From positions 1 through 5,512 of the forward strand of contig JAJKJG010000289.1 of the NCBI GenBank assembly GCA_021154065.1: a stretch of DNA of 5,512 nucleotides. The letters run 5' to 3'. The stretch comes from Methylobacterium sp. Its GTDB lineage: Bacteria; Pseudomonadota; Alphaproteobacteria; Rhizobiales; Beijerinckiaceae. A model generated the notes under the pieces. It was not told the origin of the DNA, made no database searches, and saw only the letters and a list, made by a program, of their open reading frames with translations. Positions within the stretch are counted from its first letter, which is position 1. Each line of letters starts with the position of its first letter. Positions 1 to 5,271 of this stretch are shown here, piece by piece. The position numbers were made by a program, and so were the translations under genes.

Positions 1-495
1 CGCGTATTTCACGCCCTTGCCCTTGTAGGGTTCGGGACCGCGGAATTCGCGGATCTCCGCCGCCACCTGGCCGACCTTCTGCTTGTCGATGCCGGCCACG
101 ACCACCTCCGTCGGCCTCGGGGCCGTGATGGTGACGCCGGCCGGGATTTCGTAATCGACGTCGTGGCTGTAGCCGAGCGAGAGCTTGAGCACCTTGCCGG
201 CGACCTGGGCGCGATAACCGACGCCGTTGATCTCCAGCCGCTTTTCAAAACCCTTGGTCACGCCGTCGACGAGGTTCTGCACCTGCGCCCGCGACATGCC
301 CCACCGCGCCCTGGCCGCCTTGGACTCGTCGCGCGGGTCGACCCTGACCGCGCCGTCCTCCATTGCGACCAGAACTTCTTCGGGTACGACGAACGACAGC
401 TCGCCCTTCGCGCCCTTCATCTTCACCGTCTGGCCCTCGATGGCCGCCGTCACGCCGGACGGCACCGCGACAGGCCTTTTGCCTACCCGTGACAT
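1..495 (-). CDS. rplF: 50S ribosomal protein L6 (3' end cut off by the window)
   Basis: L6 is a 50S protein that sits near the factor-binding site and contacts 23S rRNA domain VI. The 165 codons visible read from ATG at 495 to the window edge without a stop. The N-terminus [15 protein letters not shown] is typical of L6. The family has two related domains, and the second starts here around residue 83. The L6 signature is present near residues 154-164 ([11 protein letters not shown]). Bacterial L6 is about 177 residues long, so roughly a dozen C-terminal residues lie outside the window. The start is supported by a GAGG core a few bases upstream. The gene follows rpsH after 39 bases, the spc operon order. 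Identification is secure; only the C-terminus is unseen. Confidence 0.97.
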   Translation of the reverse strand, partial: MSRVGKRPVAVPSGVTAAIEGQTVKMKGAKGELSFVVPEEVLVAMEDGAVRVDPRDESKAARARWGMSRAQVQNLVDGVTKGFEKRLEINGVGYRAQVAGKVLKLSLGYSHDVDYEIPAGVTITAPRPTEVVVAGIDKQKVGQVAAEIREFRGPEPYKGKGVKYA

Positions 496-534
496 GGTTC
501 CTCGTCTCCCGTGGTTTTATGAAGCGCCCGCCGG

Positions 535-933
535 TCAGAAGACCTTGCAAAGCACTTCACCGCCCACGTTCTTCTCCCGCGCCTCGTGGTCGGCCATGAC
601 GCCTTGCGAGGTGGAGAGAATGGTGACCCCGAGTCCGTCGGCCACGCGCGGCGTGGCGTCGACGGACGCATAGACCCGCCGGCCCGGCTTCGACACGCGC
701 TCGATCGAGCGGATCACCGGCTGGCCGTCGTAGTACTTCAGCTCGATGTTGAACTCGGTCCGACCGTTGCCGAACTCCGTCGTGGCGTAGTCGCGGATGT
801 AACCTTCCGACTTCAGCACTTCGAGCACGCGCCCGCGGAGCTGCGAACCGGGCGTCGCGACCGAGCCCTTGCGGCGCATCTGCGCGTTGCGGATGCGCGT
901 GAGCATATCGCCCAGAGGATCGTTGATCGACAT
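535..933 (-). CDS. rpsH: 30S ribosomal protein S8
   Basis: S8 is a primary 16S rRNA-binding protein that binds helix 21 and organises the central domain of the 30S subunit. In E. coli it also represses spc operon translation. The 132-residue product matches the family length. The N-terminal domain begins [18 protein letters not shown]. The C-terminal RNA-binding signature [10 protein letters not shown] is at residues 102-111, followed by [21 protein letters not shown], and the protein ends in the expected -GGEVLCKVF. The ATG at 933 is preceded by a strong Shine-Dalgarno sequence, AAGGAGGAG, which overlaps the rpsN stop codon. Only 15 bases separate the two genes, so translational coupling with rpsN is likely. 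Nothing in the sequence appears damaged. Confidence 0.98.
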   Translation of the reverse strand: MSINDPLGDMLTRIRNAQMRRKGSVATPGSQLRGRVLEVLKSEGYIRDYATTEFGNGRTEFNIELKYYDGQPVIRSIERVSKPGRRVYASVDATPRVADGLGVTILSTSQGVMADHEAREKNVGGEVLCKVF

Positions 934-948
934 GGCGGCGCTCCTCCT

Positions 949-1254
949 TCACCAGCTCGACTTGACGAGGCCGGGGATCAACCCCTTCGAACCGAGTTCG
1001 CGCAACGCGATGCGCGACATCCCGAGCTTGCGATAGTACGCGCGCGGGCGGCCCGTCATCTCGCAGCGATTGCGGATTCGGGTCGGGTTGGCGTTGCGCG
1101 GCAGTTCCGCCAGCTTGAGGCGCGCCTCGAAGCGCTCCTCCATCGAGTTCGACTCGTCGTTGGCGACCCCGAGCAGCCGCTCGCGCTTGGGCGCAAACCG
1201 CTTGACGAGCTGCCTGCGGCGCTTGTTCTTCTCAATCGAGCTTTTCTTTGCCAT
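949..1254 (-). CDS. rpsN: 30S ribosomal protein S14 (zinc-independent type)
   Basis: S14 is a late-assembling protein of the 30S head, next to S3, S10 and S19. The 101-residue product is the long form without the paired CxxC zinc ligands. Only one cysteine is visible, in [21 protein letters not shown] at about residues 61-81, which is the S14 signature block. The N-terminus ([14 protein letters not shown]) is strongly basic and the C-terminus is the usual GLVKSSW. This length and form are typical of Proteobacteria, including alphaproteobacteria. The start at 1254 has GGAG and AGGA purine stretches upstream. The gene follows rplE after 42 bases that contain a strong hairpin. The short Zn-type S14 is ruled out by length and cysteine count. 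Confidence 0.98.
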   Translation of the reverse strand: MAKKSSIEKNKRRRQLVKRFAPKRERLLGVANDESNSMEERFEARLKLAELPRNANPTRIRNRCEMTGRPRAYYRKLGMSRIALRELGSKGLIPGLVKSSW

Positions 1255-1280
1255 CCGTCCTGATCTCCAGTGTCCGCGTC

Positions 1281-1299
1281 TGAGGGCGAGGCGCCCTCA
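1281..1299 (-). other. perfect intercistronic stem-loop over the rplE stop codon
   Basis: On the transcribed strand the sequence reads TGAGGGCG, then a CCT loop, then CGCCCTCA. This is an 8-base-pair perfect inverted repeat whose first three bases are the rplE stop codon TGA. No run of U follows (the next bases are GACGCGG), so it does not look like an intrinsic terminator. Transcription must continue to rpsN. It could stabilise mRNA ends or slow ribosome re-initiation; that is inference. Confidence 0.6.
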
Positions 1300-1887
1300 C
1301 TGCCGGAACGGGAAGTTGAAGTGCTTCAGAAGCGCCCGGGCCTCGTCATCCGTCTGCGCCGTCGTGGCGATGATGACGTCCATGCCCCAGATCGCCTCCG
1401 CCTTGTCGTAGTTGATCTCCGGGAACACGATGTGCTCCTTGATCCCGAGCGCGTAATTGCCGCGCCCGTCGAACGACTTCGGGTTGAGGCCGCGGAAGTC
1501 GCGCACGCGGGGCAGCGCGATGGTCACGAGCCGGTCGAGGAACTCGTACATGCGCGTTTTGCGCAGCGTGACCTTCGCCCCGATCGGCATGCCCTCGCGA
1601 ACCTTGAATTGCGAGATCGCCTTGCGGGCCTTGGTGATCACCGCCTTCTGGCCGGCGATGAGCGCCAGGTCGGCCGCCGCCACGGACGCCTTCTTGGAGT
1701 CGGCCGTGGACTCGCCCACGCCCATGTTGAGGACGACCTTCTCGATCGTCGGCACCTGCATGGCGTTCTTGTAGCCGAACTCTTCGATCAGCTTCGGCCG
1801 CACGACCTCGTCGTAATGCGTCCTCAGCCGCGGGCGGTATGCCCCGTTCTGCGGGGCCGACGCCCCGTTCTGTTGAGCCTCAGGCAT
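1297..1887 (-). CDS. rplE: 50S ribosomal protein L5 with an extended N-terminus
   Basis: L5 binds 5S rRNA and joins the 5S particle to the central protuberance of the 50S subunit, contacting the P-site tRNA and S13. The family core begins around residue 24 ([18 protein letters not shown]) and contains [40 protein letters not shown] and [20 protein letters not shown], ending NFPFRQ. The product is 196 residues against 179 in E. coli. The extra residues are a glutamine- and asparagine-containing N-terminal tail with a 7-residue near repeat (QNGASAP then QNGAYRP, residues 6-19). The ATG at 1887 overlaps the rplX stop in ATGCCTGA (8 bases) and follows GGGAG. No other in-frame ATG precedes the core, so the extension is probably real. 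Overlap implies translational coupling to rplX. Confidence 0.97.
   Translation of the reverse strand: MPEAQQNGASAPQNGAYRPRLRTHYDEVVRPKLIEEFGYKNAMQVPTIEKVVLNMGVGESTADSKKASVAAADLALIAGQKAVITKARKAISQFKVREGMPIGAKVTLRKTRMYEFLDRLVTIALPRVRDFRGLNPKSFDGRGNYALGIKEHIVFPEINYDKAEAIWGMDVIIATTAQTDDEARALLKHFNFPFRQ
1841..1872 (-). repeat. 21-base tandem near-duplication in the 5' end of rplE, with alternative hairpins
   Basis: The 11-base word gccccgttctg occurs at 1841-1851 and again at 1862-1872, offset by 21 bases or exactly seven codons. It encodes QNGA twice. On the transcript, the GCCCCG element between the copies can pair with the upstream copy (1852-1867, six base pairs, loop GTCG). Alternatively it can pair with the downstream copy (1841-1857, six base pairs, loop CAGAA). 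The two hairpins exclude each other. Confidence 0.75.
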
Positions 1888-2197
1888 CGATCAAATCTCC
1901 CGAGCGCTTGGCGAACCGCACCTTGCGCCCGTCTTCCAGAATCTTGAAACCGACACGAGTCGGCTTGCCGTCCTTCGGGTCCGCGAGCGCCAGGTTCGAC
2001 AATTGAATCGGGGCCTCCTTCTGGATGATGCCGCCTTCCTGTGTCGTGGTCTGGCGTTGATGACGCTTGACGAGGTTGACGCCGCGCACGAGCGCGCGCT
2101 CCTCTTTCGGCATCACCTGGACGACTTCGCCAGCGCGGCCCTTGTCCCGCCCGGCGAGGACGACGACCCGATCGCCTTTCTTGATCTTCGCGGCCAT
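1880..2197 (-). CDS. rplX: 50S ribosomal protein L24
   Basis: L24 is an assembly initiator that binds the 5' end of 23S rRNA and ends up near the polypeptide exit tunnel. The 105-residue product is normal for the family. The KOW motif is at about residues 5-28 ([20 protein letters not shown]). Later blocks are also typical: [11 protein letters not shown] (39-49), [11 protein letters not shown] (54-64) and a C-terminal [19 protein letters not shown]. The chosen ATG at 2197 has GGAGG ten bases upstream. Its first five codons (MAAKI) are echoed by a second ATG 74 bases upstream at 2271. That frame reaches a stop after 23 codons and does not enter rplX, so 2197 is the only workable start. The 3' end overlaps rplE by 8 bases. 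Confidence 0.97.
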   Translation of the reverse strand: MAAKIKKGDRVVVLAGRDKGRAGEVVQVMPKEERALVRGVNLVKRHQRQTTTQEGGIIQKEAPIQLSNLALADPKDGKPTRVGFKILEDGRKVRFAKRSGDLIDA

Positions 2198-2271
2198 AGT
2201 TAGAGCGCCTCCGACGCGATAGCCTGACCGATGATGTGCGCCAGCAAAGGCGTGGCAATCTTGGCGGCCAT
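2183..2271 (-). repeat. echo of the rplX start region
   Basis: The first 15 bases of rplX (2197 down to 2183) recur at 2271 down to 2257 with 13 of 15 identical. Both copies encode MAAKI, and the two mismatches are synonymous third-position changes (GCG/GCC and ATC/ATT). Each copy has GGAGG upstream, at 10 and 7 bases from its ATG. The offset of 74 bases is not a multiple of three. A partial duplication is the simplest reading, although 15 bases is short. Confidence 0.5.
2200..2271 (-). other. candidate 23-codon micro-ORF between rplN and rplX
   Basis: An ATG at 2271 shares its A with the rplN stop codon in TGATG. It is preceded by GGAGG with 7-base spacing and opens a 23-codon frame ending in TAA two bases before the rplX ATG. 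The peptide starts [10 protein letters not shown] and continues with a mainly hydrophobic, alanine- and isoleucine-rich stretch (HIIGQAIA) to a C-terminal SEAL. I recognise no family. It fills the gap between the two genes completely, so ribosomes finishing rplN could re-initiate here and then again at rplX. The GGAGGTG is also simply the codons for the conserved L14 C-terminus PEV, so its presence may be fortuitous. It may be a decayed duplicate of the rplX start with no function. Confidence 0.3.
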
Positions 2272-2639
2272 CACAACACCTCCGGGGCGAGCGAGATGAT
2301 CTTCATGTGGTTCCGGGCGCGCAGTTCGCGCGGAACCGGGCCGAAGATGCGGGTCCCGATCGGCTCTTTCTGATTGTTGATGAGCACGGCGGCGTTCTTG
2401 TCGAAGCGGATCACCGATCCGTCGGGACGGCGGATGTCCTTGGCGGTGCGCACGACGACCGCTTTCATGACGTCGCCCTTCTTCACGCGCCCGCGCGGGA
2501 TCGCCTCTTTGACGGACACCACGATGATGTCGCCGACCGAGGCGTATTTGCGCTTCGAGCCGCCGAGGACCTTGATGCACATGACGCGGCGTGTGCCGGA
2601 GTTGTCGGCGACGTCGAGGTTCGTCTGCATCTGGATCAT
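2271..2639 (-). CDS. rplN: 50S ribosomal protein L14
   Basis: L14 is a beta-barrel protein of the 50S interface. It binds 23S rRNA, forms inter-subunit bridges with 16S rRNA, and is the target of the silencing factor RsfS. The 122-residue length equals that of E. coli. Landmarks in order are [27 protein letters not shown] (1-27), [16 protein letters not shown] (35-50) and [13 protein letters not shown] (53-65). The L14 signature around [18 protein letters not shown] and the C-terminal [13 protein letters not shown]...[11 protein letters not shown] follow. The ATG at 2639 is preceded by AAGGAAAGGATC. It is the first gene of the spc operon, after the 193-base gap and a likely promoter. Its stop overlaps the ATG of a micro-ORF by one base. 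Confidence 0.98.
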   Translation of the reverse strand: MIQMQTNLDVADNSGTRRVMCIKVLGGSKRKYASVGDIIVVSVKEAIPRGRVKKGDVMKAVVVRTAKDIRRPDGSVIRFDKNAAVLINNQKEPIGTRIFGPVPRELRARNHMKIISLAPEVL

Positions 2640-2832
2640 GGCCTTGATCCTTTCCTTGTTTCAGACCGGTTTCCGGCTGTCCCGGACTACGCCTGACGGG
2701 GATCTCGCGTCCCCTGCCCTTGTGATTGCCCCAATGCGGCGCGAACCCCGCCGGGCGCGTCAAACGCAGGGACAAAGGCCCCTGCCCTCATCATCGGGAA
2801 AGACGCCTCTATAAACCGGGCGACTCCGCGAC
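2640..2832 (-). other. S10/spc operon boundary and untranslated leader
   Basis: This 193-base stretch between rpsQ and rplN is by far the longest gap in the window. It sits exactly where the S10 operon ends and the spc operon begins in E. coli. It holds most of a likely promoter at its upstream end, then a leader of about 160 bases. Leader hairpins include 2766-2785 (GCAGGGG paired with TCCCTGC, one G-T pair, loop CCTTTG). Another is at 2662-2679 (CAGCCGG, loop AAA, CCGG-T-CTG with one bulge). A third, smaller one is GGGGA/TCCCC near 2697-2713. None is followed by a U run. A GGGCAGGGG word occurs twice. No long conserved ORF is present. Confidence 0.65.
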
Positions 2833-2836
2833 TCAA
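2808..2836 (-). promoter_or_regulatory. probable sigma70-type promoter of the spc operon
   Basis: On the minus strand, TTGAGT (2836-2831) is followed by a spacer of exactly 17 bases and TATAGA (2813-2808). Both hexamers match the TTGACA / TATAAT consensus at four of six positions or better, and TATAGA is a common -10 form in alphaproteobacteria. The -35 box contains the rpsQ stop codon TGA (2835-2833). Expected transcription start is near 2800-2802, about 160 bases upstream of rplN. E. coli has its spc promoter at the same junction, which supports the call; no experimental evidence is available here. Confidence 0.65.
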
Positions 2837-3129
2837 CCCTCTTTCGAGAGTCCAACCAGGGCCTTGACCTTGTCGATCAAGCTCGTGCTTTCGCCCGCCC
2901 CGCCCTGAACGAGAGTCCAGGTCTTGAGCTTCGAATACGGCCGCGACTCCTCGATCGTCACGATGTCGCCGACTTTGGCCGCATTGTCCTCGTCGTGGGC
3001 GTGATAGTTTTTCGTCTTCCGCACGGTCTTTTTCATGACCGGATGCGTGAAGCGCCGCTCGACCTTCACGACGACGGTCTTGTCCTGTTTGTCGCTGACG
3101 ACGACGCCCTGCAATTGCCGCTTCGGCAT
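2833..3129 (-). CDS. rpsQ: 30S ribosomal protein S17 with a C-terminal extension
   Basis: S17 is an OB-fold protein and a primary binder of the 16S rRNA 5' domain, important for early 30S assembly. The family core covers residues 1-74: [46 protein letters not shown], then the S17 signature [18 protein letters not shown] (54-71). The product is 98 residues, against roughly 80-90 usual for bacteria. The extra part is the tail from about residue 75 ([19 protein letters not shown] and a few more), which may form a short amphipathic helix. The ATG at 3129 follows AGAGGA, 12 bases after rpmC. It is the last gene of the S10 operon, and its stop codon lies inside the -35 box of the next promoter. Confidence 0.97.
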   Translation of the reverse strand: MPKRQLQGVVVSDKQDKTVVVKVERRFTHPVMKKTVRKTKNYHAHDEDNAAKVGDIVTIEESRPYSKLKTWTLVQGGAGESTSLIDKVKALVGLSKEG

Positions 3130-3141
3130 GTCGAATTCCTC

Positions 3142-3366
3142 TTAAGCCTTGGCTTCGCCAAGCTTCTGGCCAAGCTTCTGGCGCTGCATCGTCCTCACCC
3201 GAGCGATGTCCTTGCGGACCTCGCGCACGCGCGAAGTGTTCTCAAGCTGGCCCGTCGCGCGCTGAAAGCGCAGGTTGAACTGCTCCTTTTTCAGGTTCAG
3301 CAGTTCGTCCCCGAGCTGGTCGGGCGTCATGGCCTTGAGGTCGGAGAGCCTCTGGTTCGACTTCAT
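3142..3366 (-). CDS. rpmC: 50S ribosomal protein L29
   Basis: L29 is a small two-helix protein near the exit of the 50S peptide tunnel, next to L23. It contributes to the docking site for trigger factor and SRP. The 74-residue product has the typical block [34 protein letters not shown] at residues 28-61. ATG at 3366 is chosen because [13 protein letters not shown] aligns with the family and GAGGAGGG lies just upstream, overlapping the rplP stop. An in-frame ATG at 3432 would add 22 residues inside rplP and is rejected. The C-terminus ends with an unusual QKLGQKLG, an exact four-codon duplication. Confidence 0.97.
   Translation of the reverse strand: MKSNQRLSDLKAMTPDQLGDELLNLKKEQFNLRFQRATGQLENTSRVREVRKDIARVRTMQRQKLGQKLGEAKA
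3158..3181 (-). repeat. perfect 12-base tandem repeat at the 3' end of rpmC
   Basis: The 12-base unit ccaagcttctgg occurs twice head to tail (3158-3169 and 3170-3181) with no mismatch. In the L29 frame it encodes QKLG twice, just before the last four residues. The length is a multiple of three, so the frame is kept. It looks like a recent slippage duplication in a tolerant C-terminal tail. Confidence 0.9.
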
Positions 3367-3376
3367 CGATCCCTCC

Positions 3377-3790
3377 TCACTCGGCGATGCGCTGGATGAA
3401 GCGCGTGCGGATCGGCAGCTTCGCCGCGCCAAGGCGCAGCGCCTCGCGGGCCACGTCCTCCGGCACGCCGTCGATCTCGAACATGATGCGGCCAGGCTTG
3501 ACGCGCGCCGCCCAGTATTCGGGCGAGCCCTTGCCGGAGCCCATGCGCACCTCGGTCGGCTTCTGCGTGACCGGCACGTCCGGGAAGATGCGGATCCACA
3601 CCCGGCCGGCGCGCTTCATGGCGCGCGTGATCGCGCGGCGGGCCGCCTCGATCTGGCGCGCGGTCACGCGCTCGGGATCGACCGCCTTCAGGCCGAACTG
3701 GCCGAAGTTGAGATCCGTGCCGCCCTTGGCCAGGCCGTGAATGCGGCCTTTGAACTGCTTGCGGAACTTCGTTTTCTTGGGTTGCAGCAT
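3377..3790 (-). CDS. rplP: 50S ribosomal protein L16
   Basis: L16 binds 23S rRNA near the A site, helps position aminoacyl-tRNA, and is needed for late 50S assembly. The 137-residue product is one longer than in E. coli because of an extra residue around KGGTDLNFG. Landmarks are [16 protein letters not shown] (1-16), [16 protein letters not shown] [16 protein letters not shown] (42-57) and VWIRIFPD (64-71). The signature [20 protein letters not shown] (81-100) and [10 protein letters not shown] (122-131) follow. Arg82 corresponds by position to E. coli Arg81, the residue hydroxylated there by RoxA. The ATG at 3790 follows GAGAGG, 26 bases after rpsC. Ten bases separate its stop from rpmC. Confidence 0.98.
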   Translation of the reverse strand: MLQPKKTKFRKQFKGRIHGLAKGGTDLNFGQFGLKAVDPERVTARQIEAARRAITRAMKRAGRVWIRIFPDVPVTQKPTEVRMGSGKGSPEYWAARVKPGRIMFEIDGVPEDVAREALRLGAAKLPIRTRFIQRIAE

Positions 3791-3816
3791 GGCAGCCTCT
3801 CAACAGCCCTCTCGGT

Positions 3817-4533
3817 TCAGGCCGCCGCTTCGCGCTCGCGCTCGCGGCGACCGCCCGAGCGGCCTCCTTCTTCGTTCAGGCGCTTGTCCTGCGCCATCGG
3901 ATCGTGTTCGAGGATCTCGCCCTTGAAGACCCAGACCTTGATGCCGCAGGTGCCGTAGGTCGTGAACGCCGTGGCGGTGCCGTAATCGACGTCGGCGCGC
4001 AGCGTGTGCAGCGGCACGCGGCCCTCGCGGTACCACTCCAGGCGGGCGATCTCGGCCCCGCCCAGGCGTCCCGAGCAGTTGATGCGGATGCCTTCGGCGC
4101 CGAGCCGCATGGCCGACTGCACGGCACGCTTCATGGCGCGGCGGAACGCGACGCGGCGCTCCAACTGCTGCGCGATCGACTCCGCGACCAGCGTGGCGTC
4201 GATCTCGGGCTTGCGCACCTCGACGATGTTGATGGTCACGTCGGCTTTGGTCATGCTCGTGACGAGCTTGCGCAGCTTCTCGATGTCCGCGCCCTTCTTG
4301 CCGATCACCACGCCCGGACGCGCCGAGTGGATCGTGACGCGGCATTTCCGGTGCGGGCGCTCGATGACGATCTTCGACACAGCCGCCTGCTTCAGCTGCT
4401 TCATCAGCGCTTCGCGGATCGCCATGTCTTCGTGCATGAGCCTCGCGTATTCGCCCTTGTTGGCGTACCAGCGCGAATCCCAGGTCCGGTTGATGCCGAG
4501 CCGAAGACCGATCGGGTTGACTTTCTGACCCAT
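3817..4533 (-). CDS. rpsC: 30S ribosomal protein S3
   Basis: S3 is a 30S head protein lining the mRNA entry tunnel, where it contributes to mRNA helicase activity. The product is 238 residues. The N-terminus [13 protein letters not shown] is standard. The type II KH domain is at about residues 38-106, with the GxxG loop as GKKG at 78-81. The C-terminal S3 domain includes [18 protein letters not shown] (148-167) and [13 protein letters not shown] (173-185). The tail is rich in Arg, Glu and Gly ([16 protein letters not shown]). ATG at 4533 is preferred over the adjacent in-frame GTG at 4536 because family members start MGQK. A GAGGTGAT Shine-Dalgarno sequence lies upstream. A near copy of this start region lies 54 bases upstream. 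Confidence 0.97.
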   Translation of the reverse strand: MGQKVNPIGLRLGINRTWDSRWYANKGEYARLMHEDMAIREALMKQLKQAAVSKIVIERPHRKCRVTIHSARPGVVIGKKGADIEKLRKLVTSMTKADVTINIVEVRKPEIDATLVAESIAQQLERRVAFRRAMKRAVQSAMRLGAEGIRINCSGRLGGAEIARLEWYREGRVPLHTLRADVDYGTATAFTTYGTCGIKVWVFKGEILEHDPMAQDKRLNEEGGRSGGRREREREAAA

Positions 4534-4603
4534 CACATCACCTCACGCCACAGGCTGCGCGCCGGGCACGGTTTGAGAAACACCCATCGCATCACCTCAC
4601 GCC
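4528..4603 (-). repeat. direct repeat of the rpsC translation-start region
   Basis: A 22-base segment at 4528-4549 recurs at 4582-4603 with one mismatch. Each copy holds, on the transcribed strand, a TGA stop, a GAGGTGAT Shine-Dalgarno sequence overlapping that stop, and ATGGGT nine bases after the TGA. The upstream flanks also match (GCGCAG in both, separated from the repeat by a short indel). This supports a true tandem duplication of about 54 bases rather than chance. Confidence 0.8.
4543..4587 (-). other. candidate 14-codon micro-ORF between rplV and rpsC
   Basis: The duplicated start region gives an ATG at 4587 and a frame of 14 codons, MGVSQTVPGAQPVA, ending in TGA. The distance from rplV stop to this ATG is nine bases, and from its own TGA to the rpsC ATG is again nine bases. 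Both ATGs have the same GAGGTGAT upstream. The frame is the same as rpsC, but the TGA prevents a fusion. I recognise no peptide family; the GAQPVA end may derive from a diverged copy of the L22 end (AEAQA). It may be translated as a stepping stone between the two genes, or it may be neutral. Confidence 0.3.
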
Positions 4604-4983
4604 TGCGCTTCGGCAGGAACTTCGCGCACCACGATGGTGAGGTTCGCGAACGGCTTCAGGATACGGGCGCCGCGGCCGCGGGCGCGGGCATGGAAGCGCT
4701 TGAGCACCATCGCCTTGCCCACGAACGCCTCATGCACCATGAGGTCGTCGACATCGAGATCGTGGTTGTTCTCGGCGTTCGCGATCGCGCTTTGCAGGCA
4801 CTTGCGCACGTCGACGGCGATGCGCTTGCGCGAGAACTCGAGATCGGCGAGCGCGGTCGCGACCTTTTTGCCCCGGATGAGCTGGGCGACAAGGTTCAGC
4901 TTCTGCGGGCTGACGCGCAGATTGCGGACGACGGCTTTGGCCTCGGTCTCGCCGAGCGCGCGGGGCGTTGCGGCCTTACCCAT
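4597..4983 (-). CDS. rplV: 50S ribosomal protein L22
   Basis: L22 lines the 50S exit tunnel; its long beta-hairpin reaches the constriction and is a known site of macrolide-resistance changes. The product is 128 residues. Family blocks are [21 protein letters not shown] (19-39), [26 protein letters not shown] (48-73), and the hairpin and C-terminal strand [22 protein letters not shown] (98-119). The 11-residue N-terminal lead and short PAEAQA tail are within family variation. The hairpin looks intact. ATG at 4983 is one base after the rpsS stop, with GAGGA upstream inside rpsS, so coupling is likely. The stop overlaps a Shine-Dalgarno-like element belonging to the duplicated rpsC start. Confidence 0.98.
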   Translation of the reverse strand: MGKAATPRALGETEAKAVVRNLRVSPQKLNLVAQLIRGKKVATALADLEFSRKRIAVDVRKCLQSAIANAENNHDLDVDDLMVHEAFVGKAMVLKRFHARARGRGARILKPFANLTIVVREVPAEAQA

Positions 4984-4984
4984 C

Positions 4985-5266
4985 TTACCTGGTCCTCTTC
5001 GCCTTTTTGTCCGCCGCGTGACCGTGGAAGGTGCGCGTCGGCGAGAATTCGCCGAACTTGTGGCCCACCATTTCCTCGCTCACGTAGACCGGAATGTGCT
5101 TGTGGCCGTTGTGGACGCCGAAGGTCAGGCCGATGAACTGCGGCAGGATGGTGGAGCGGCGGCTCCACATCTTGATCACCTCGTTGCGGCCAGACCCACG
5201 CGCGGCGTCGGCTTTCTTGAGCAGATAGCCGTCGACGAACGGACCCTTCCAGACTGAACGCACCAT
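4985..5266 (-). CDS. rpsS: 30S ribosomal protein S19
   Basis: S19 is a 30S head protein that pairs with S13 and takes part in bridges to the 50S subunit near the A-site tRNA. The product is 93 residues, against 92 in E. coli. It starts [18 protein letters not shown] and contains [22 protein letters not shown] (33-54). The signature [27 protein letters not shown] is at about 64-90. ATG at 5266 is chosen because it gives the family N-terminus. An in-frame ATG at 5368 would add 34 residues inside rplB and is rejected. The Shine-Dalgarno sequence AAGAAGG is supplied by the final Lys-Lys-Gly codons of rplB, whose stop lies five bases upstream. Confidence 0.98.
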   Translation of the reverse strand: MVRSVWKGPFVDGYLLKKADAARGSGRNEVIKMWSRRSTILPQFIGLTFGVHNGHKHIPVYVSEEMVGHKFGEFSPTRTFHGHAADKKAKRTR

Positions 5267-5271
5267 GGCGC

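Noticed and set aside
163..1263. Long plus-strand open frames across rplF, rpsH and rpsN
   Set aside because: They lie opposite clearly conserved ribosomal-protein genes, have no recognisable family or good ribosome-binding sites, and are expected by chance in GC-rich DNA.
2200..2775. 191-codon minus-strand open frame running through rplN in another frame
   Set aside because: It is an out-of-frame shadow of L14. Only its last 23 codons, which lie outside rplN, were kept as a micro-ORF candidate.
2766..2785. Intrinsic terminator at the end of the S10 operon
   Set aside because: The hairpin is good but is followed by CGTTTGACG rather than a U run, so an intrinsic terminator is not supported.
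3367..3432. Upstream in-frame start for rpmC
   Set aside because: The added 22 residues are Ser/Arg-rich shadow of the rplP end; the ATG at 3366 has a strong GAGGAGG upstream and gives normal L29.
4534..4536. GTG start for rpsC one codon upstream
   Set aside because: S3 proteins begin MGQK; the next codon is ATG with a fitting Shine-Dalgarno spacing, so the GTG is probably not used.
3904..5136. 410-codon plus-strand open frame antisense to rpsC, rplV and rpsS
   Set aside because: Its composition (Arg, Ala, Asp, Leu and His rich) is typical of an antisense shadow of GC-rich genes. The opposite strand holds three unmistakable ribosomal proteins and continues through their junctions.
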